This document shows, piece after piece, positions 21,424 through 30,691 of a stretch of 64,000 nt of DNA. Numbering within the stretch: the stretch's first letter is position 1; the number at the start of each line of letters is the position of its first letter. The stretch is from JBJHDF01 sp050486405 (lineage in GTDB: Bacteria; Pseudomonadota; Gammaproteobacteria; Pseudomonadales; Cellvibrionaceae): the NCBI GenBank assembly GCA_050486405.1, contig JBJHDF010000012.1, positions 1 through 64,000 on the forward strand, read 5' to 3'. Below the pieces are notes generated by a model. That model had not been told where the DNA came from. It made no database searches and was given only the letters and a program-made list of their open reading frames with translations. Both the position numbers and the translations under genes were made by a program.

Positions 21424-24282
21424 TCAGAACCGATAATTTACGCCCAGCAGGTAGTTAGCGCCAAAGTTTTGATATCTATTTACCCGGCGTGAATCGTCAT
21501 CTGCCGCAGAGACTGTTGTCTCGTTGGTAAGATTCTGCGCCTGTAGCGTAATCCTTAAGCCATCCAGACGCGCGTGACCGGCAGCACCGAAGTCATAGCC
21601 GATCTGTGCGTCCCAGATTGTTGCTCCCTGATCGGTGGTAGGCGTCAGGGCCATGCTCAATCCGTAGAATTCGGTGGCGTAGCTGTCCCGATAACGTCCG
21701 CTGAGTCGCGCTTCAAAGCCGTTGCGCTCGTAGTAGAGCGTGGCCTGATAGATCTTCTTGGAAAGGCCGGGAATATCGGCGGTAACGCTTTCGCCATCCT
21801 CGCCCACGTCGGTAATCTCACCATCGAGAAAGGTCGCACTCGCGATAAGGCCAACGCCATCCAGCGCACTGACTAGCATACCGAATGGCAAGCTGGCTTG
21901 AAGTTCCAGACCTTCCACACTGCCCGAACCCGCTTCCGCCATAAAGTTTGTGAACCCACTGGTTGAAAGGAGCTCATCAATTCCATTGTCGTGATAGCCA
22001 TCGATAATAAAGTCGCTGAAGTCAGTCAGAACCCGGCGGTTAAAGTGCCAGTTGCGAAGATCCTTGTAGAAGATGGCCGCACCGAGCATGCCGTCATCAG
22101 CGAAGTACCACTCGTAACCCAGGTCGGCCTGGTAGGCGCGCAGGGGACGCAAATTCGGGCTTCCGGAGCTGCCGCTCCAGGCGCTGCGCTCGGGGTCGGT
22201 GGATTGCCGTACTGAATCGTCGAAATCAAAGCCGATGGTATTGTTCGGACGCATATCGTCCAGGCGGGCACGAGACATGGTCTGGGAAGCAGCAAAACGA
22301 ACATACTGGTTGCCGCCAACATCGAAGGTCATATTCAGGCTGGGCAGGAAATTCCAGAAATCGTCCCCGCCCTCGGTGGGGGTGGCGATAACAGTTGCGA
22401 CACCATCGACGCGCTCTGTTTGCGTGTCGTAGCCGCTGGCCGATTGATCAGTGTATACAGCCTGCAGACCGATATTACCTCTGACAAACCCCTGTTCGAA
22501 ATCAAACATGCTGTACAGGGTAGTGACTTGCTCATCCACGGTCCAGGTATCACCCAGCCGCCCCGCCTCATACAGGGTAGCATCAATCTCCCGATAAAAA
22601 CCGCTGCGGTACAGACCGACACTGTCATAGGCCAGCATATGACCCAAACCGACAAAACTCAGGTCGGTATTACCTACACGAAATTCTTCTGGCACCGGCA
22701 CGTCGGTCTGGGTCTCGGGCGGCTCGTTATCGGTAAAACCCGGCCCCACAAGGTAGGCGCCGTAGTTGATCTTGGATTTGCTTCGATCAGAGAAGTTGAC
22801 GCCGAACGTTGCTTTATTGAATACCGCCAAGTTGATATCACCATCAACACTCAGACGCAAGGTGGTCAGCTCTTCATCAAACATCGGCTGGTTGATAAAG
22901 CCATCCTGGGCGTTGTCGGTCCCCACCAGGTCGGCAATGCCGCCGCCCCAGTTTTGCGGCCCGGCCAAACGTATGATTTCCGGGTCGGTGTAATCGGGCA
23001 TGCCGATACTGCTGTGCTCGCCAAACATGATTCCCGCCGAGCCGGTGTGAGTCCAGGAACGCGCGGCCGGACCACCTTGTGTTTCAGTGCGGGCACGGCC
23101 AGTACCGGAGTAACTTTCCATATTGATAAAGCTTTTTGACGATTCGCTGCGGGCCGCATCAAAAGTCAAGGTCCAGGCGTCGTTCAGTAAATACGCAATA
23201 TTCAACCCGAACGCCGTCAGATCACCTTCCTTGAACTCGGCGTCGTTGCGAATCACGGAATGAAAGCCCGCAAACTGACCGGCAGTCACGAGGCCATCTT
23301 CCACGGCAAAGACTTCGAACTCGTTGCCGCCGCCCCATACCGGGCCGCCCTCTTCCAGCCCACGAAACACTTTCTCTTCCGAAAAATCGATATACAACAG
23401 GTCGGCGGTCATGGTCAGGCGATCATTTGGCGCCCACTGGAAGATGGAAGACACCGTATCGCGGCGCATGGAGCCCGAGCGCACATAGGTATCATGCCCC
23501 CCCATAATGTACTCGGCATCCGGGAAGTTGTCGAATTCCGGACCTGCCAGCTCCGCCCAATCGCCGGCGGGATCGCCGTCGGGGAAACCCCACATGCGCA
23601 CCTGCTCTTCCTGGCTAGGCGAGTCCATGGTGGCCAGGGTAATGGCAAAGCCCATGGTGCCGTCGTTAAAGGTATCAGAGAAGGTAAACGCCAAACGGTG
23701 CCCCCAGTCGCTGAAATCCGGGTTGGCGGAACTCATGCCATTTTTTTCAAGATTGGCATTGATGGCAATAATTCGATCGTGCTGCAGTGGCCGAATGGTA
23801 CGCAGGTCAACGATGCCACCGAGCCCCTGGTTAACCAGGGTGGCATCAGGAGATTTGTACACCACGGCGTTGGAGATGATCTCCGATGGGTAGAGATCAT
23901 ACTCCACACCGCGGTTATCGCCGATGCCCAGCAGCTCTCGGCCGTTCAGGGTGGTAGCAACGTAGTCTTCATTGAAGCCGCGCACAGACACGCCACTGGT
24001 ACGGCCATTGACACGCTCGCCAGCCAAACCGGGAAGACGCGCCAACGACTCGGCGATGCTGGTATCGGGCAGCTTACCAATATCTTCCGCCGACAGAGCC
24101 TCAACGATCGAGCTGGACTCCTGTTTGATACTAATGGAGTCCATCAAGCTGCGGCGGATACCGGTAATGACCACTTCTTCCATAACAATCCCCGCTTCCT
24201 GAGCTACGAGCGGCACGCTGTAAGCACCAGCAAGAATGCAGCCAATGGCCGATGGCAGTAGTTTCATTTTACTTTTAATCAT
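21424..24282 (-). CDS. TonB-dependent receptor (maltodextrin uptake type)
   Basis: An outer-membrane, TonB-energised transporter of 952 residues of the Xanthomonas/Caulobacter class. The signal peptide (1 to about 28) ends near PLVAQ. The TonB-box region EEVVITGIRRSL is followed by the plug domain (GKLPDTSIAESLARLPG, VSVRGF, a TLNGREL segment and a GGIVDLRT segment), then a 22-strand-type barrel ending in NYLLGVNYRF with a terminal aromatic. The SD GAGGAA lies 6 nt before the ATG. It starts 33 nt after the alpha-glucosidase stop and precedes the halogenase, so all three form an operon behind the LacI-type operators. Starch-derived oligosaccharides are the probable cargo, from context. Confidence 0.93.
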   Translation of the reverse strand: MIKSKMKLLPSAIGCILAGAYSVPLVAQEAGIVMEEVVITGIRRSLMDSISIKQESSSIVEALSAEDIGKLPDTSIAESLARLPGLAGERVNGRTSGVSVRGFNEDYVATTLNGRELLGIGDNRGVEYDLYPSEIISNAVVYKSPDATLVNQGLGGIVDLRTIRPLQHDRIIAINANLEKNGMSSANPDFSDWGHRLAFTFSDTFNDGTMGFAITLATMDSPSQEEQVRMWGFPDGDPAGDWAELAGPEFDNFPDAEYIMGGHDTYVRSGSMRRDTVSSIFQWAPNDRLTMTADLLYIDFSEEKVFRGLEEGGPVWGGGNEFEVFAVEDGLVTAGQFAGFHSVIRNDAEFKEGDLTAFGLNIAYLLNDAWTLTFDAARSESSKSFINMESYSGTGRARTETQGGPAARSWTHTGSAGIMFGEHSSIGMPDYTDPEIIRLAGPQNWGGGIADLVGTDNAQDGFINQPMFDEELTTLRLSVDGDINLAVFNKATFGVNFSDRSKSKINYGAYLVGPGFTDNEPPETQTDVPVPEEFRVGNTDLSFVGLGHMLAYDSVGLYRSGFYREIDATLYEAGRLGDTWTVDEQVTTLYSMFDFEQGFVRGNIGLQAVYTDQSASGYDTQTERVDGVATVIATPTEGGDDFWNFLPSLNMTFDVGGNQYVRFAASQTMSRARLDDMRPNNTIGFDFDDSVRQSTDPERSAWSGSSGSPNLRPLRAYQADLGYEWYFADDGMLGAAIFYKDLRNWHFNRRVLTDFSDFIIDGYHDNGIDELLSTSGFTNFMAEAGSGSVEGLELQASLPFGMLVSALDGVGLIASATFLDGEITDVGEDGESVTADIPGLSKKIYQATLYYERNGFEARLSGRYRDSYATEFYGLSMALTPTTDQGATIWDAQIGYDFGAAGHARLDGLRITLQAQNLTNETTVSAADDDSRRVNRYQNFGANYLLGVNYRF

Positions 24283-24315
24283 GATGAATTCCTCGTCGGA
24301 TATTATGACTATAGT

Positions 24316-25953
24316 TTAGGATAGAGTTGTTTGGATAAGGGCGAATGCCGCACCATACCCAGGGAGCGTAATAATGCCGTCATGCAGCTTTCCCGGCGCC
24401 AGGCCATGACCCTCCAGCAACTGCGAAATATGCTGATCGCTGGCGTCATATGCCATGACTTCATTGCTGAAATTGAAAAGCACGATAAGCTTCTGCAAGT
24501 CGTCCGTACGACTGAAAACCAGAATGCTTTCATCTGCATGAACAAACTCAATATCACCCATTACCAACGCAGATTGCTGTTTGCGCCAGCGCGTAAAACG
24601 GCGATAGTGATTGAGTGTCGAATCTTCCCTGTCCGTTTGTTGATCAACCGCTAGATTGTGGTGTTTATCGGGAACCGGAAGCCATGCTTGCACCGCTTCG
24701 CTGAACCCTGCGTGGGGCGAATCTTTCTTCCAGGGCATGGGTGTGCGGCAACCATCGCGGCCTTTAAAGCGCGGCCAGAAGGCAATTCCGTAGGGATCCT
24801 GCAATTGGTCCTGACGAATTTCGGCTTCGGTAAGCCCCAGCTCTTCGCCCTGATAGGTGCAAACACTGCCACGCAGGGACAATTGCATGGCATTCAACAG
24901 CTTGGCCTGATCGGAACTGTATGGAGCATCACCCCAACGACTCATCACCCGAACGACATCATGATTGCCGATGGCCCAGCAAGGCCACCCCTCTCCCAGG
25001 CTAGACTCCAGGGTAGCAATCGTATCGCGCACATACCGGGGGGAAATTGATTCCACCAGAAGCTCAAAACTGTAGGCCATATGCAAACGCTCGTTGCCTG
25101 CGGTGTACTCCGCCATAGTGGCAAGCGAGTCTTCCGAGGAGATTTCGCCCAGTGTTACCACTCCAGGATACCGGTCAATCAACCGGCGCAGACGTTGCAG
25201 AAATTCCAGATTTTCTGGTCGGGTATTGTCATACAAATGACGCTGATACGCGTAAGGATTATCAGTGGTAAAACCACGGCCCTTTCGTTCAGCTTCAGGC
25301 TTGGACGGATTCTTCCGCAGCTCCTTGTCGTGAAAGCAAAAATTGATGGCGTCAAGACGGAACCCATCGACACCCTTGTTCAACCAGAACTCCACCTCAG
25401 CGAGAATTTCGTTCTGCACTTCCGGGTTATGGAAATTCAGGTCTGGCTGACTTTTCAGAAAATTGTGCAAGTAGTATTGACAGCGACGCGGATCCCACTC
25501 CCAGGCGACGCCCCCAAAAATGGACAGCCAGTTGTTGGGCGGCGATCCGTCTTCAGACGGATCTACCCAAACGTACCAGTCCGCCTTGTCGTTGTCACGA
25601 CTCTGGCGGCTCTCTTCAAACCAGGGATGCTGGTCGGACGTGTGACTCAGGACCTGGTCGATTATTACCTTGATTCCGCGCTCATGAGCTTCGCCAATGA
25701 GGCGATCAAAATCGTTGAGCGTACCGAAAATTGGGTCAACATCCCGGTAGTCGCTTATATCGTACCCGAAATCTTTCATTGGCGATTTAAAAAAGGGGGA
25801 GATCCAGATGGCATCCACGCCCAGGCTGGCGATATAATCCAGCCTGTTGATGATACCGGGCAGATCGCCGATACCATCGCCATTGCTGTCCATCAGGCTG
25901 CGAGGGTAGATCTGATAGATGACGGCGCCGCGCCACCAAGTGTCGTTTTGCAT
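24316..25953 (-). CDS. Alpha-glucosidase (GH13, oligo-1,6-glucosidase/maltase type)
   Basis: A 545-residue cytoplasmic GH13 enzyme without signal peptide, which would hydrolyse maltose, isomaltose and short maltodextrins to glucose. It opens with WWRGAVIYQIYPRSL and the calcium-type loop DSNGDGIGDLPG. Conserved regions: IIDQVLSHTS (about 97-106), GFRLDAINF with nucleophile D201, TLGEISSED with acid/base E270, and AIGNHDVVR with D332. The sequence IIDQVLSHTSDQHPWFEESR matches the alpha-glucosidase subfamily rather than amylases. It is first in the operon glucosidase-receptor-halogenase, transcribed away from the permease gene with three LacI-type operators in between. Confidence 0.93.
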   Translation of the reverse strand: MQNDTWWRGAVIYQIYPRSLMDSNGDGIGDLPGIINRLDYIASLGVDAIWISPFFKSPMKDFGYDISDYRDVDPIFGTLNDFDRLIGEAHERGIKVIIDQVLSHTSDQHPWFEESRQSRDNDKADWYVWVDPSEDGSPPNNWLSIFGGVAWEWDPRRCQYYLHNFLKSQPDLNFHNPEVQNEILAEVEFWLNKGVDGFRLDAINFCFHDKELRKNPSKPEAERKGRGFTTDNPYAYQRHLYDNTRPENLEFLQRLRRLIDRYPGVVTLGEISSEDSLATMAEYTAGNERLHMAYSFELLVESISPRYVRDTIATLESSLGEGWPCWAIGNHDVVRVMSRWGDAPYSSDQAKLLNAMQLSLRGSVCTYQGEELGLTEAEIRQDQLQDPYGIAFWPRFKGRDGCRTPMPWKKDSPHAGFSEAVQAWLPVPDKHHNLAVDQQTDREDSTLNHYRRFTRWRKQQSALVMGDIEFVHADESILVFSRTDDLQKLIVLFNFSNEVMAYDASDQHISQLLEGHGLAPGKLHDGIITLPGYGAAFALIQTTLS

Positions 25954-26240
25954 AGTGCTGAATATCTATTGTGGTTGTTCGTTATACAGGCCGTCAGATC
26001 ATTGTGATGTCTACAACCCAGTTTCCTGACCGTAGACCTAAACATACGCGTGGCGCCTGTATCACCGCAATAGACTGCATACGTATGCAACGCGGTTCAG
26101 CCAATGCATACGTATGCAGGGCATTCGCACTGGCGTCAAAAAGCCTGAATACGTATGCAGGGTCTTGTGCGTTGTGGCGGAGGGAGATTACTGTTATCGG
26201 TCAATAACCATTATATATGCGGCACAGGTAGCACCCGACC
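25954..26240. other. Divergent control region of the maltodextrin locus
   Basis: 287 bases between the alpha-glucosidase and permease starts. It carries three LacI-type palindromes (separate entry). I cannot assign either -10/-35 pair with confidence. Confidence 0.6.
26076..26159. promoter_or_regulatory. Three LacI-family operators between divergent sugar operons
   Basis: TGCATACGTATGCA at 26076-26089 and 26105-26118 and a one-mismatch copy TGAATACGTATGCA at 26146-26159. Centres are 29 and 41 bases apart. They are identical in sequence to the pair in front of the pullulanase gene. Confidence 0.88.
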
Positions 26241-27761
26241 ATGACACAGAAACCCCAGCTCAGCTTCTGGCAAATCTGGAATATGAGCTTCGGCTTTTTG
26301 GGCATCCAATTTGGCTTTGCCCTGCAGAACTCGAATGTGAGCCGGATTTTCCAGACACTCGGGGCGGGCGTGGATACGTTGCCCATTCTGTGGCTCGCCG
26401 CACCCATGACTGGCCTGATCGTACAGCCCATCATCGGTTACTTCAGCGACAAGACCTGGACCGGCCTAGGGCGGCGACGTCCCTACTTCCTCTACGGCGC
26501 TATCGCCGCCAGTCTGGCGCTGATCGCCATGCCACACTCGCCCTACCTGTGGGTGGCGGCAGGCATGCTCTGGATTCTGGACGCCTCCATCAACGTCTCA
26601 ATGGAGCCATTCCGGGCTTTTGTTGGCGACATGCTGCCCGAGAAGCAGCGCACTGCCGGCTTTGCCATGCAGAGCTTCTTTATCGGCGTCGGTTCGGTGG
26701 TGGCCTCGGCGCTGCCCTGGATACTGACCAACTGGTTCGGTGTGGCCAATACCGCGGCGCCCGGGGTAATCCCACCCTCAGTGATGTACGCTTTCTATGT
26801 GGGGGCGGCGGTATTTTTCTGCGCCGTGCTGTGGACGGTGGTGACCACCCGGGAGTACAGCCCGGAGCAGCTACGGGCCTTCGCCGAGTATGATGAGAGT
26901 CTCAAGGACAAGCGCCGCGACGACATTCTGGCCGAGACGCGCACCCAGGGCCAGTATGCGCGTGGCGGCCAGCTCTGGCTGGCCGCCGGTGTGGCGCTGG
27001 CGACGGTGATTGCCGGGCTGGGCCTGGACTGGCGCTTACATATCATCGCCGCCGGCGTCTGTGTGTTCGGCATACTGCAGTTGATCAGCGCGTACATGCT
27101 CGGCAAGGGCAAGGTCAACAATGGCTTTTACCACTTCACGCACGACTTTTTCCACATGCCGAAAACCATGAAGCAGCTGGCGGTGGTGCAGTTCTTTTCC
27201 TGGTTTGCTCTCTTTTGCCTGTGGATTTACGCCACCCCCGCGATCACCGCCCATCACTACGGTACCAGCGACACCGCTTCGGTCGCCTACAACCAAGGTG
27301 CCGACTGGGTCGGCGTACTGTTCGCCTCCTACAACGTCTTTGCCGCCATGGCGGCCTTCCTGATCCCGGTGCTGGCCAAGCTCATTTCGCGCAAGAGTAC
27401 GCACATGGTCAACCTTGTGGTCGGTGGCTTGGGCATGATTTCCCTACTGCTGATCCGCGACCCGGTCTGGCTGCTGGCCGCCATGGTTGGTATCGGAATC
27501 GCGTGGGCATCGATCCTGTCCATGCCCTACGCGATTTTGTCCTGCTCCCTGCCCGCGCACAAGATGGGCATTTACATGGGGATTTTCAACTTCTTTATCG
27601 TGATTCCGCAGATTCTGGCCGTGAGCATTCTGGGGCTGCTGGTGCGCGACCTGTTCGCTGGCCAGGCCATTTATGCCCTGGTATTGGCCGGTGTCTGTTT
27701 CTTTATCGCGGCTGCGGCCACCCTGTTGGTAGAAGATGAGGGCGCCGAAGCGTCTCTGTAA
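26241..27761 (+). CDS. MFS sugar transporter, SLC45-like (maltose permease type)
   Basis: A 506-residue inner-membrane protein with about 12 membrane segments. It begins WNMSFGFLGIQFGFALQNSN and has GYFSDKTWTGLGRRRPYF in the first cytoplasmic loop and a GDMLPEKQRTAGFAMQ segment in the fourth helix region, all typical of the bacterial SLC45-like maltose/sucrose transporters found with MalR-type regulators in Alteromonadales, Xanthomonas and Caulobacter. It would import maltose or maltodextrins after their passage through the TonB receptor. It is co-transcribed with the amylase lipoprotein gene 11 nt downstream. Confidence 0.88.
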   Translation: MTQKPQLSFWQIWNMSFGFLGIQFGFALQNSNVSRIFQTLGAGVDTLPILWLAAPMTGLIVQPIIGYFSDKTWTGLGRRRPYFLYGAIAASLALIAMPHSPYLWVAAGMLWILDASINVSMEPFRAFVGDMLPEKQRTAGFAMQSFFIGVGSVVASALPWILTNWFGVANTAAPGVIPPSVMYAFYVGAAVFFCAVLWTVVTTREYSPEQLRAFAEYDESLKDKRRDDILAETRTQGQYARGGQLWLAAGVALATVIAGLGLDWRLHIIAAGVCVFGILQLISAYMLGKGKVNNGFYHFTHDFFHMPKTMKQLAVVQFFSWFALFCLWIYATPAITAHHYGTSDTASVAYNQGADWVGVLFASYNVFAAMAAFLIPVLAKLISRKSTHMVNLVVGGLGMISLLLIRDPVWLLAAMVGIGIAWASILSMPYAILSCSLPAHKMGIYMGIFNFFIVIPQILAVSILGLLVRDLFAGQAIYALVLAGVCFFIAAAATLLVEDEGAEASL

Positions 27762-27772
27762 GGTAGGTAATC

Positions 27773-29485
27773 ATGAACTATTGGAAAAGCTTAACCCTGC
27801 TGCCGCTGGCGGCAATCCTGCTCACTGGCTGTGCCAACGGGCGCAGCGCCGATCCGGTAGCGCTGGTCGACCCCAGCGCGCAGTACTACGGCACCCGCGA
27901 ACCCTGGGCGCGGGAAGCCATCTATTTTGTCATGACCGATCGCTTTGTGGACGGCGACCCGAACAACAATTTCGAGGATCAGGGAGGCGAACACCCCAAT
28001 TGGCAAGGAAAGCTGGAAGGCCCTGACGGTGAGGAGGCATTTGTGGGCTATATGGGCGGGGATTTCAAAGGCCTGCTCAACAACGCCAGGTACATTCGCG
28101 ATCTCGGTTTCACTGCCATCTGGATTACACCCATTGTCGACAACCCGGACGCCGCTTTTGATGGCGGCACCGAAGTGACCTATGGCGGCAGCGGCGACGG
28201 TGGCAAGTCCGGCTATCACGGTTACTGGGGCGTCAACTTCTATAAGGTGGACGAGCACCTGGAGTCCGACGATTTGACCTTTGCCGACCTTACCCGGGAG
28301 CTAAAGGAGCAGCACGATTTGCAGCTGGTGCTCGATATCGTCGCCAACCACGGCTCGCCGGCCTGGGGCATGGCCCAACCGCACGGCAACTTCGGCCAGA
28401 TATACGGCCCAAACGGCGAGCTGCTCGCGGATCACGGCAATGTGCATCCCTACGACCTTGACCCGCAGAACAACCCGCTGCAGCGATGGTTTCTGCCGGA
28501 AACGGACATTGCCGAACTGGCCAACCTGGACCCGGACAATCCCGAAGTGATGGACTACTTCGTCAACGCCTATTTGCAGTGGATCGATCAGGGCGCGGCG
28601 GCGTTTCGCATCGACACCATCAAGCACCAGCCGCACCATTTCTGGCAGGAATTCGTGGGCCGCATTCGCGCCGAGCACCCGGATTTCTTTATGTTTGGTG
28701 AGAGCTGGAGCTTTGATGCAGCCGAAATAGCTCAGCACACCTACCCCGAAAACGGCGGTGTGAGCGTAATCGATTTTCCGGGCCGGCAGCATATGATCCA
28801 GGTTTTCGAAAACCCCGACAGCGACTTCGCCGAAATTCTTGGTTACCTGCACCTGGAAGACGGCCCCTACCAGAACCCCTATGAACTGGTGACTTTCTAC
28901 GACAACCACGACATGAGTCGTCTGAACGCCGATACCGGCGGCTACAAGAGCGCCAATAACTGGCTGTTTACGTCGCGCGGCATTCCGGTGATCTACTACG
29001 GCTCCGAAATCGCTTTTCAGTCTGGCATGGCCGAGCATTACGGCAACCGCAACTATTACGGCGAAGAGAACATTGCCCGCGCCCTGGGCCACCCCATTGC
29101 CGAGGCGCTGCGCCATATCGCCCATATTCGCCAGGAATCCATTGCGCTGCAGAAGGGCCTGCAGGTAAACCTGGATTTTGCCGGCGATACTGCTGCCTTC
29201 CTGCGTGTCTATCAGGTCGGCGATGTGGCCCAGACAGCCCTGGTGCTGCTGAACAAAGGCGATCAGCCGGCAACAATCAGCGCCCGGGGCATGCTCAACA
29301 CTGGCCGCTGGCAAGAGTTGGGAGGCGACGCGGTAGTCAACGTGGCACAGGGCGGCACCGAACCGGGCATTGCCCTGGAGGTGCCGGCGCACGGCGTACG
29401 CGTGCTGACCTTTGACGCACCGGTGAACAATCCGGAACTGGCGGCGCGGCTGGAGCAACTGCGGGTTCCCGCCGATCCCCGCTGA
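27773..29485 (+). CDS. Alpha-amylase family lipoprotein (GH13)
   Basis: A 570-residue GH13 enzyme anchored by a lipoprotein signal (AAILLTGC, lipid on C20). It starts after AAGGTAGG. Catalytic regions are complete: LVLDIVANHG, AAFRIDTIKH with nucleophile D281, FMFGESWSF with acid/base E310, and FYDNHDMSR with D380. The sequence GYHGYWGVNFYKVDEHL and the N-terminal insertions resemble cyclomaltodextrinase/CGTase-like amylases. It should act in the periplasm or on the outer membrane, trimming maltodextrins before import by the permease encoded just upstream. It converges on the LacI-family regulator, 7 nt away, without a clear terminator. Confidence 0.92.
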   Translation: MNYWKSLTLLPLAAILLTGCANGRSADPVALVDPSAQYYGTREPWAREAIYFVMTDRFVDGDPNNNFEDQGGEHPNWQGKLEGPDGEEAFVGYMGGDFKGLLNNARYIRDLGFTAIWITPIVDNPDAAFDGGTEVTYGGSGDGGKSGYHGYWGVNFYKVDEHLESDDLTFADLTRELKEQHDLQLVLDIVANHGSPAWGMAQPHGNFGQIYGPNGELLADHGNVHPYDLDPQNNPLQRWFLPETDIAELANLDPDNPEVMDYFVNAYLQWIDQGAAAFRIDTIKHQPHHFWQEFVGRIRAEHPDFFMFGESWSFDAAEIAQHTYPENGGVSVIDFPGRQHMIQVFENPDSDFAEILGYLHLEDGPYQNPYELVTFYDNHDMSRLNADTGGYKSANNWLFTSRGIPVIYYGSEIAFQSGMAEHYGNRNYYGEENIARALGHPIAEALRHIAHIRQESIALQKGLQVNLDFAGDTAAFLRVYQVGDVAQTALVLLNKGDQPATISARGMLNTGRWQELGGDAVVNVAQGGTEPGIALEVPAHGVRVLTFDAPVNNPELAARLEQLRVPADPR

Positions 29486-29492
29486 GAATCCG

Positions 29493-30542
29493 CTATGACC
29501 GCTTGCGGCCGCCTTTCGGGGCGCCGCAAGAGCCGCGCACGATCAATTCGGCAGGCAGCAACTGTGACTCCACCGATTCACCCGCCACCAGCTTGAGCAG
29601 GTTCTCCACCAATAATTCACCGGCCTTGTTGGTGTCCTGACGCACGGTGGTCAGTGGTGGGTGGGTGTAGGCGGACATGGGGATATCGTCGAAACCCATC
29701 ACCGCCACGTCGCCCGGGATGGTTTTCCCTGTCTCTTCCAGAGCCATCATGCAACCGATGGCAATCAGATCGCTGGCACCGAAGACAGCATCAAACTCGA
29801 CGCCGCGCTGCTGCAGGGTCTTGATGGCCTGATAGCCGGAGTCCTCAAAGGTTTCCGCAGCCACTTGCAGTTGCGGATCGATGTCGATACCAGCGGTTTT
29901 CAACGCCTTGCAATAACCGTCGTAACGGGCACCGAACTCAGGGCTGTGTTCAGAAATGTCGCCGACAAACGCGATCTTGTGACGCCCCAACTCAAGCAAG
30001 TGCCGGGTCGCTTTACAGGCGCTGGTGAAGTTGTCACAGCCGATGGAGAAACCGGGTTGACCGGGCAATACCGGCCCCCAGGTGATGTAGTGGGCGCCTA
30101 CCTCGGTCAGTTGGCTCAGTTTTTCGACGTAGGTGATATAGTCGCCGTAACCCAGACAGATGATGCCGTCGGCGCGGTTGGCATCTTCATAGTCGGCGTG
30201 CCAGTCCTCACTGCTCTGCTGAAAAGACACCAGCAGGTCGTAACCGCGACTGGCACAGGCGCGGGTGATGCTGCCCAGCATTGACAGAAAGAAGGGATTG
30301 ATGACCGAATCGGCGGTGCCGTGATCCTCGCACAGCAGGAGTGCGATGGTGTAGGTGCTGCGCGAGCGCAAATTACGCGCGTTCTTATCGACTTTGTAGT
30401 TGAGGTCCTGAGCGATCGCCTGCACCTTGCGGCGAGTTTCCTCGCTCACCAGCGGGCTATCGCGCAGCGCTCGGGATACGGTCGATTGCGACACGCCCGC
30501 TCGATAGGCAATATCGAACGAGGTGGGTCTATCCCCTTTCAT
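29493..30542 (-). CDS. LacI-family transcriptional regulator (MalR-like)
   Basis: 349 residues. The N-terminal helix-turn-helix (about 8-30, FDIAYRAGVSQSTVSRALRD) and hinge (KNARNLRSRSTYTIALLL) are classical LacI. The periplasmic-binding-like domain follows (about 65-340) with AVMGFDDIPMSAYTHPPLTT. It lies beside the maltodextrin genes, and five palindromes of LacI type (TGCATACGTATGCA) stand before the two operons of the locus, so it is the likely binder. I see no copy of the palindrome before its own start, which suggests no autoregulation through that site. The inducer is probably a maltodextrin or glucose derivative, by context only. Confidence 0.9.
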   Translation of the reverse strand: MKGDRPTSFDIAYRAGVSQSTVSRALRDSPLVSEETRRKVQAIAQDLNYKVDKNARNLRSRSTYTIALLLCEDHGTADSVINPFFLSMLGSITRACASRGYDLLVSFQQSSEDWHADYEDANRADGIICLGYGDYITYVEKLSQLTEVGAHYITWGPVLPGQPGFSIGCDNFTSACKATRHLLELGRHKIAFVGDISEHSPEFGARYDGYCKALKTAGIDIDPQLQVAAETFEDSGYQAIKTLQQRGVEFDAVFGASDLIAIGCMMALEETGKTIPGDVAVMGFDDIPMSAYTHPPLTTVRQDTNKAGELLVENLLKLVAGESVESQLLPAELIVRGSCGAPKGGRKRS

Positions 30543-30691
30543 GCTGGAACCTCTCTGGCCGAGTAACTCAGCGCTATTATTATCTATCTGGGCATCCCGA
30601 GAGATGTGCTGCCCGCCAATTATTGGGTGGACGGGCTTGCCGTGTCAATCCGCAAAGAAACCCAAACGAGGTTTGCACCGAGAGATCAGAA

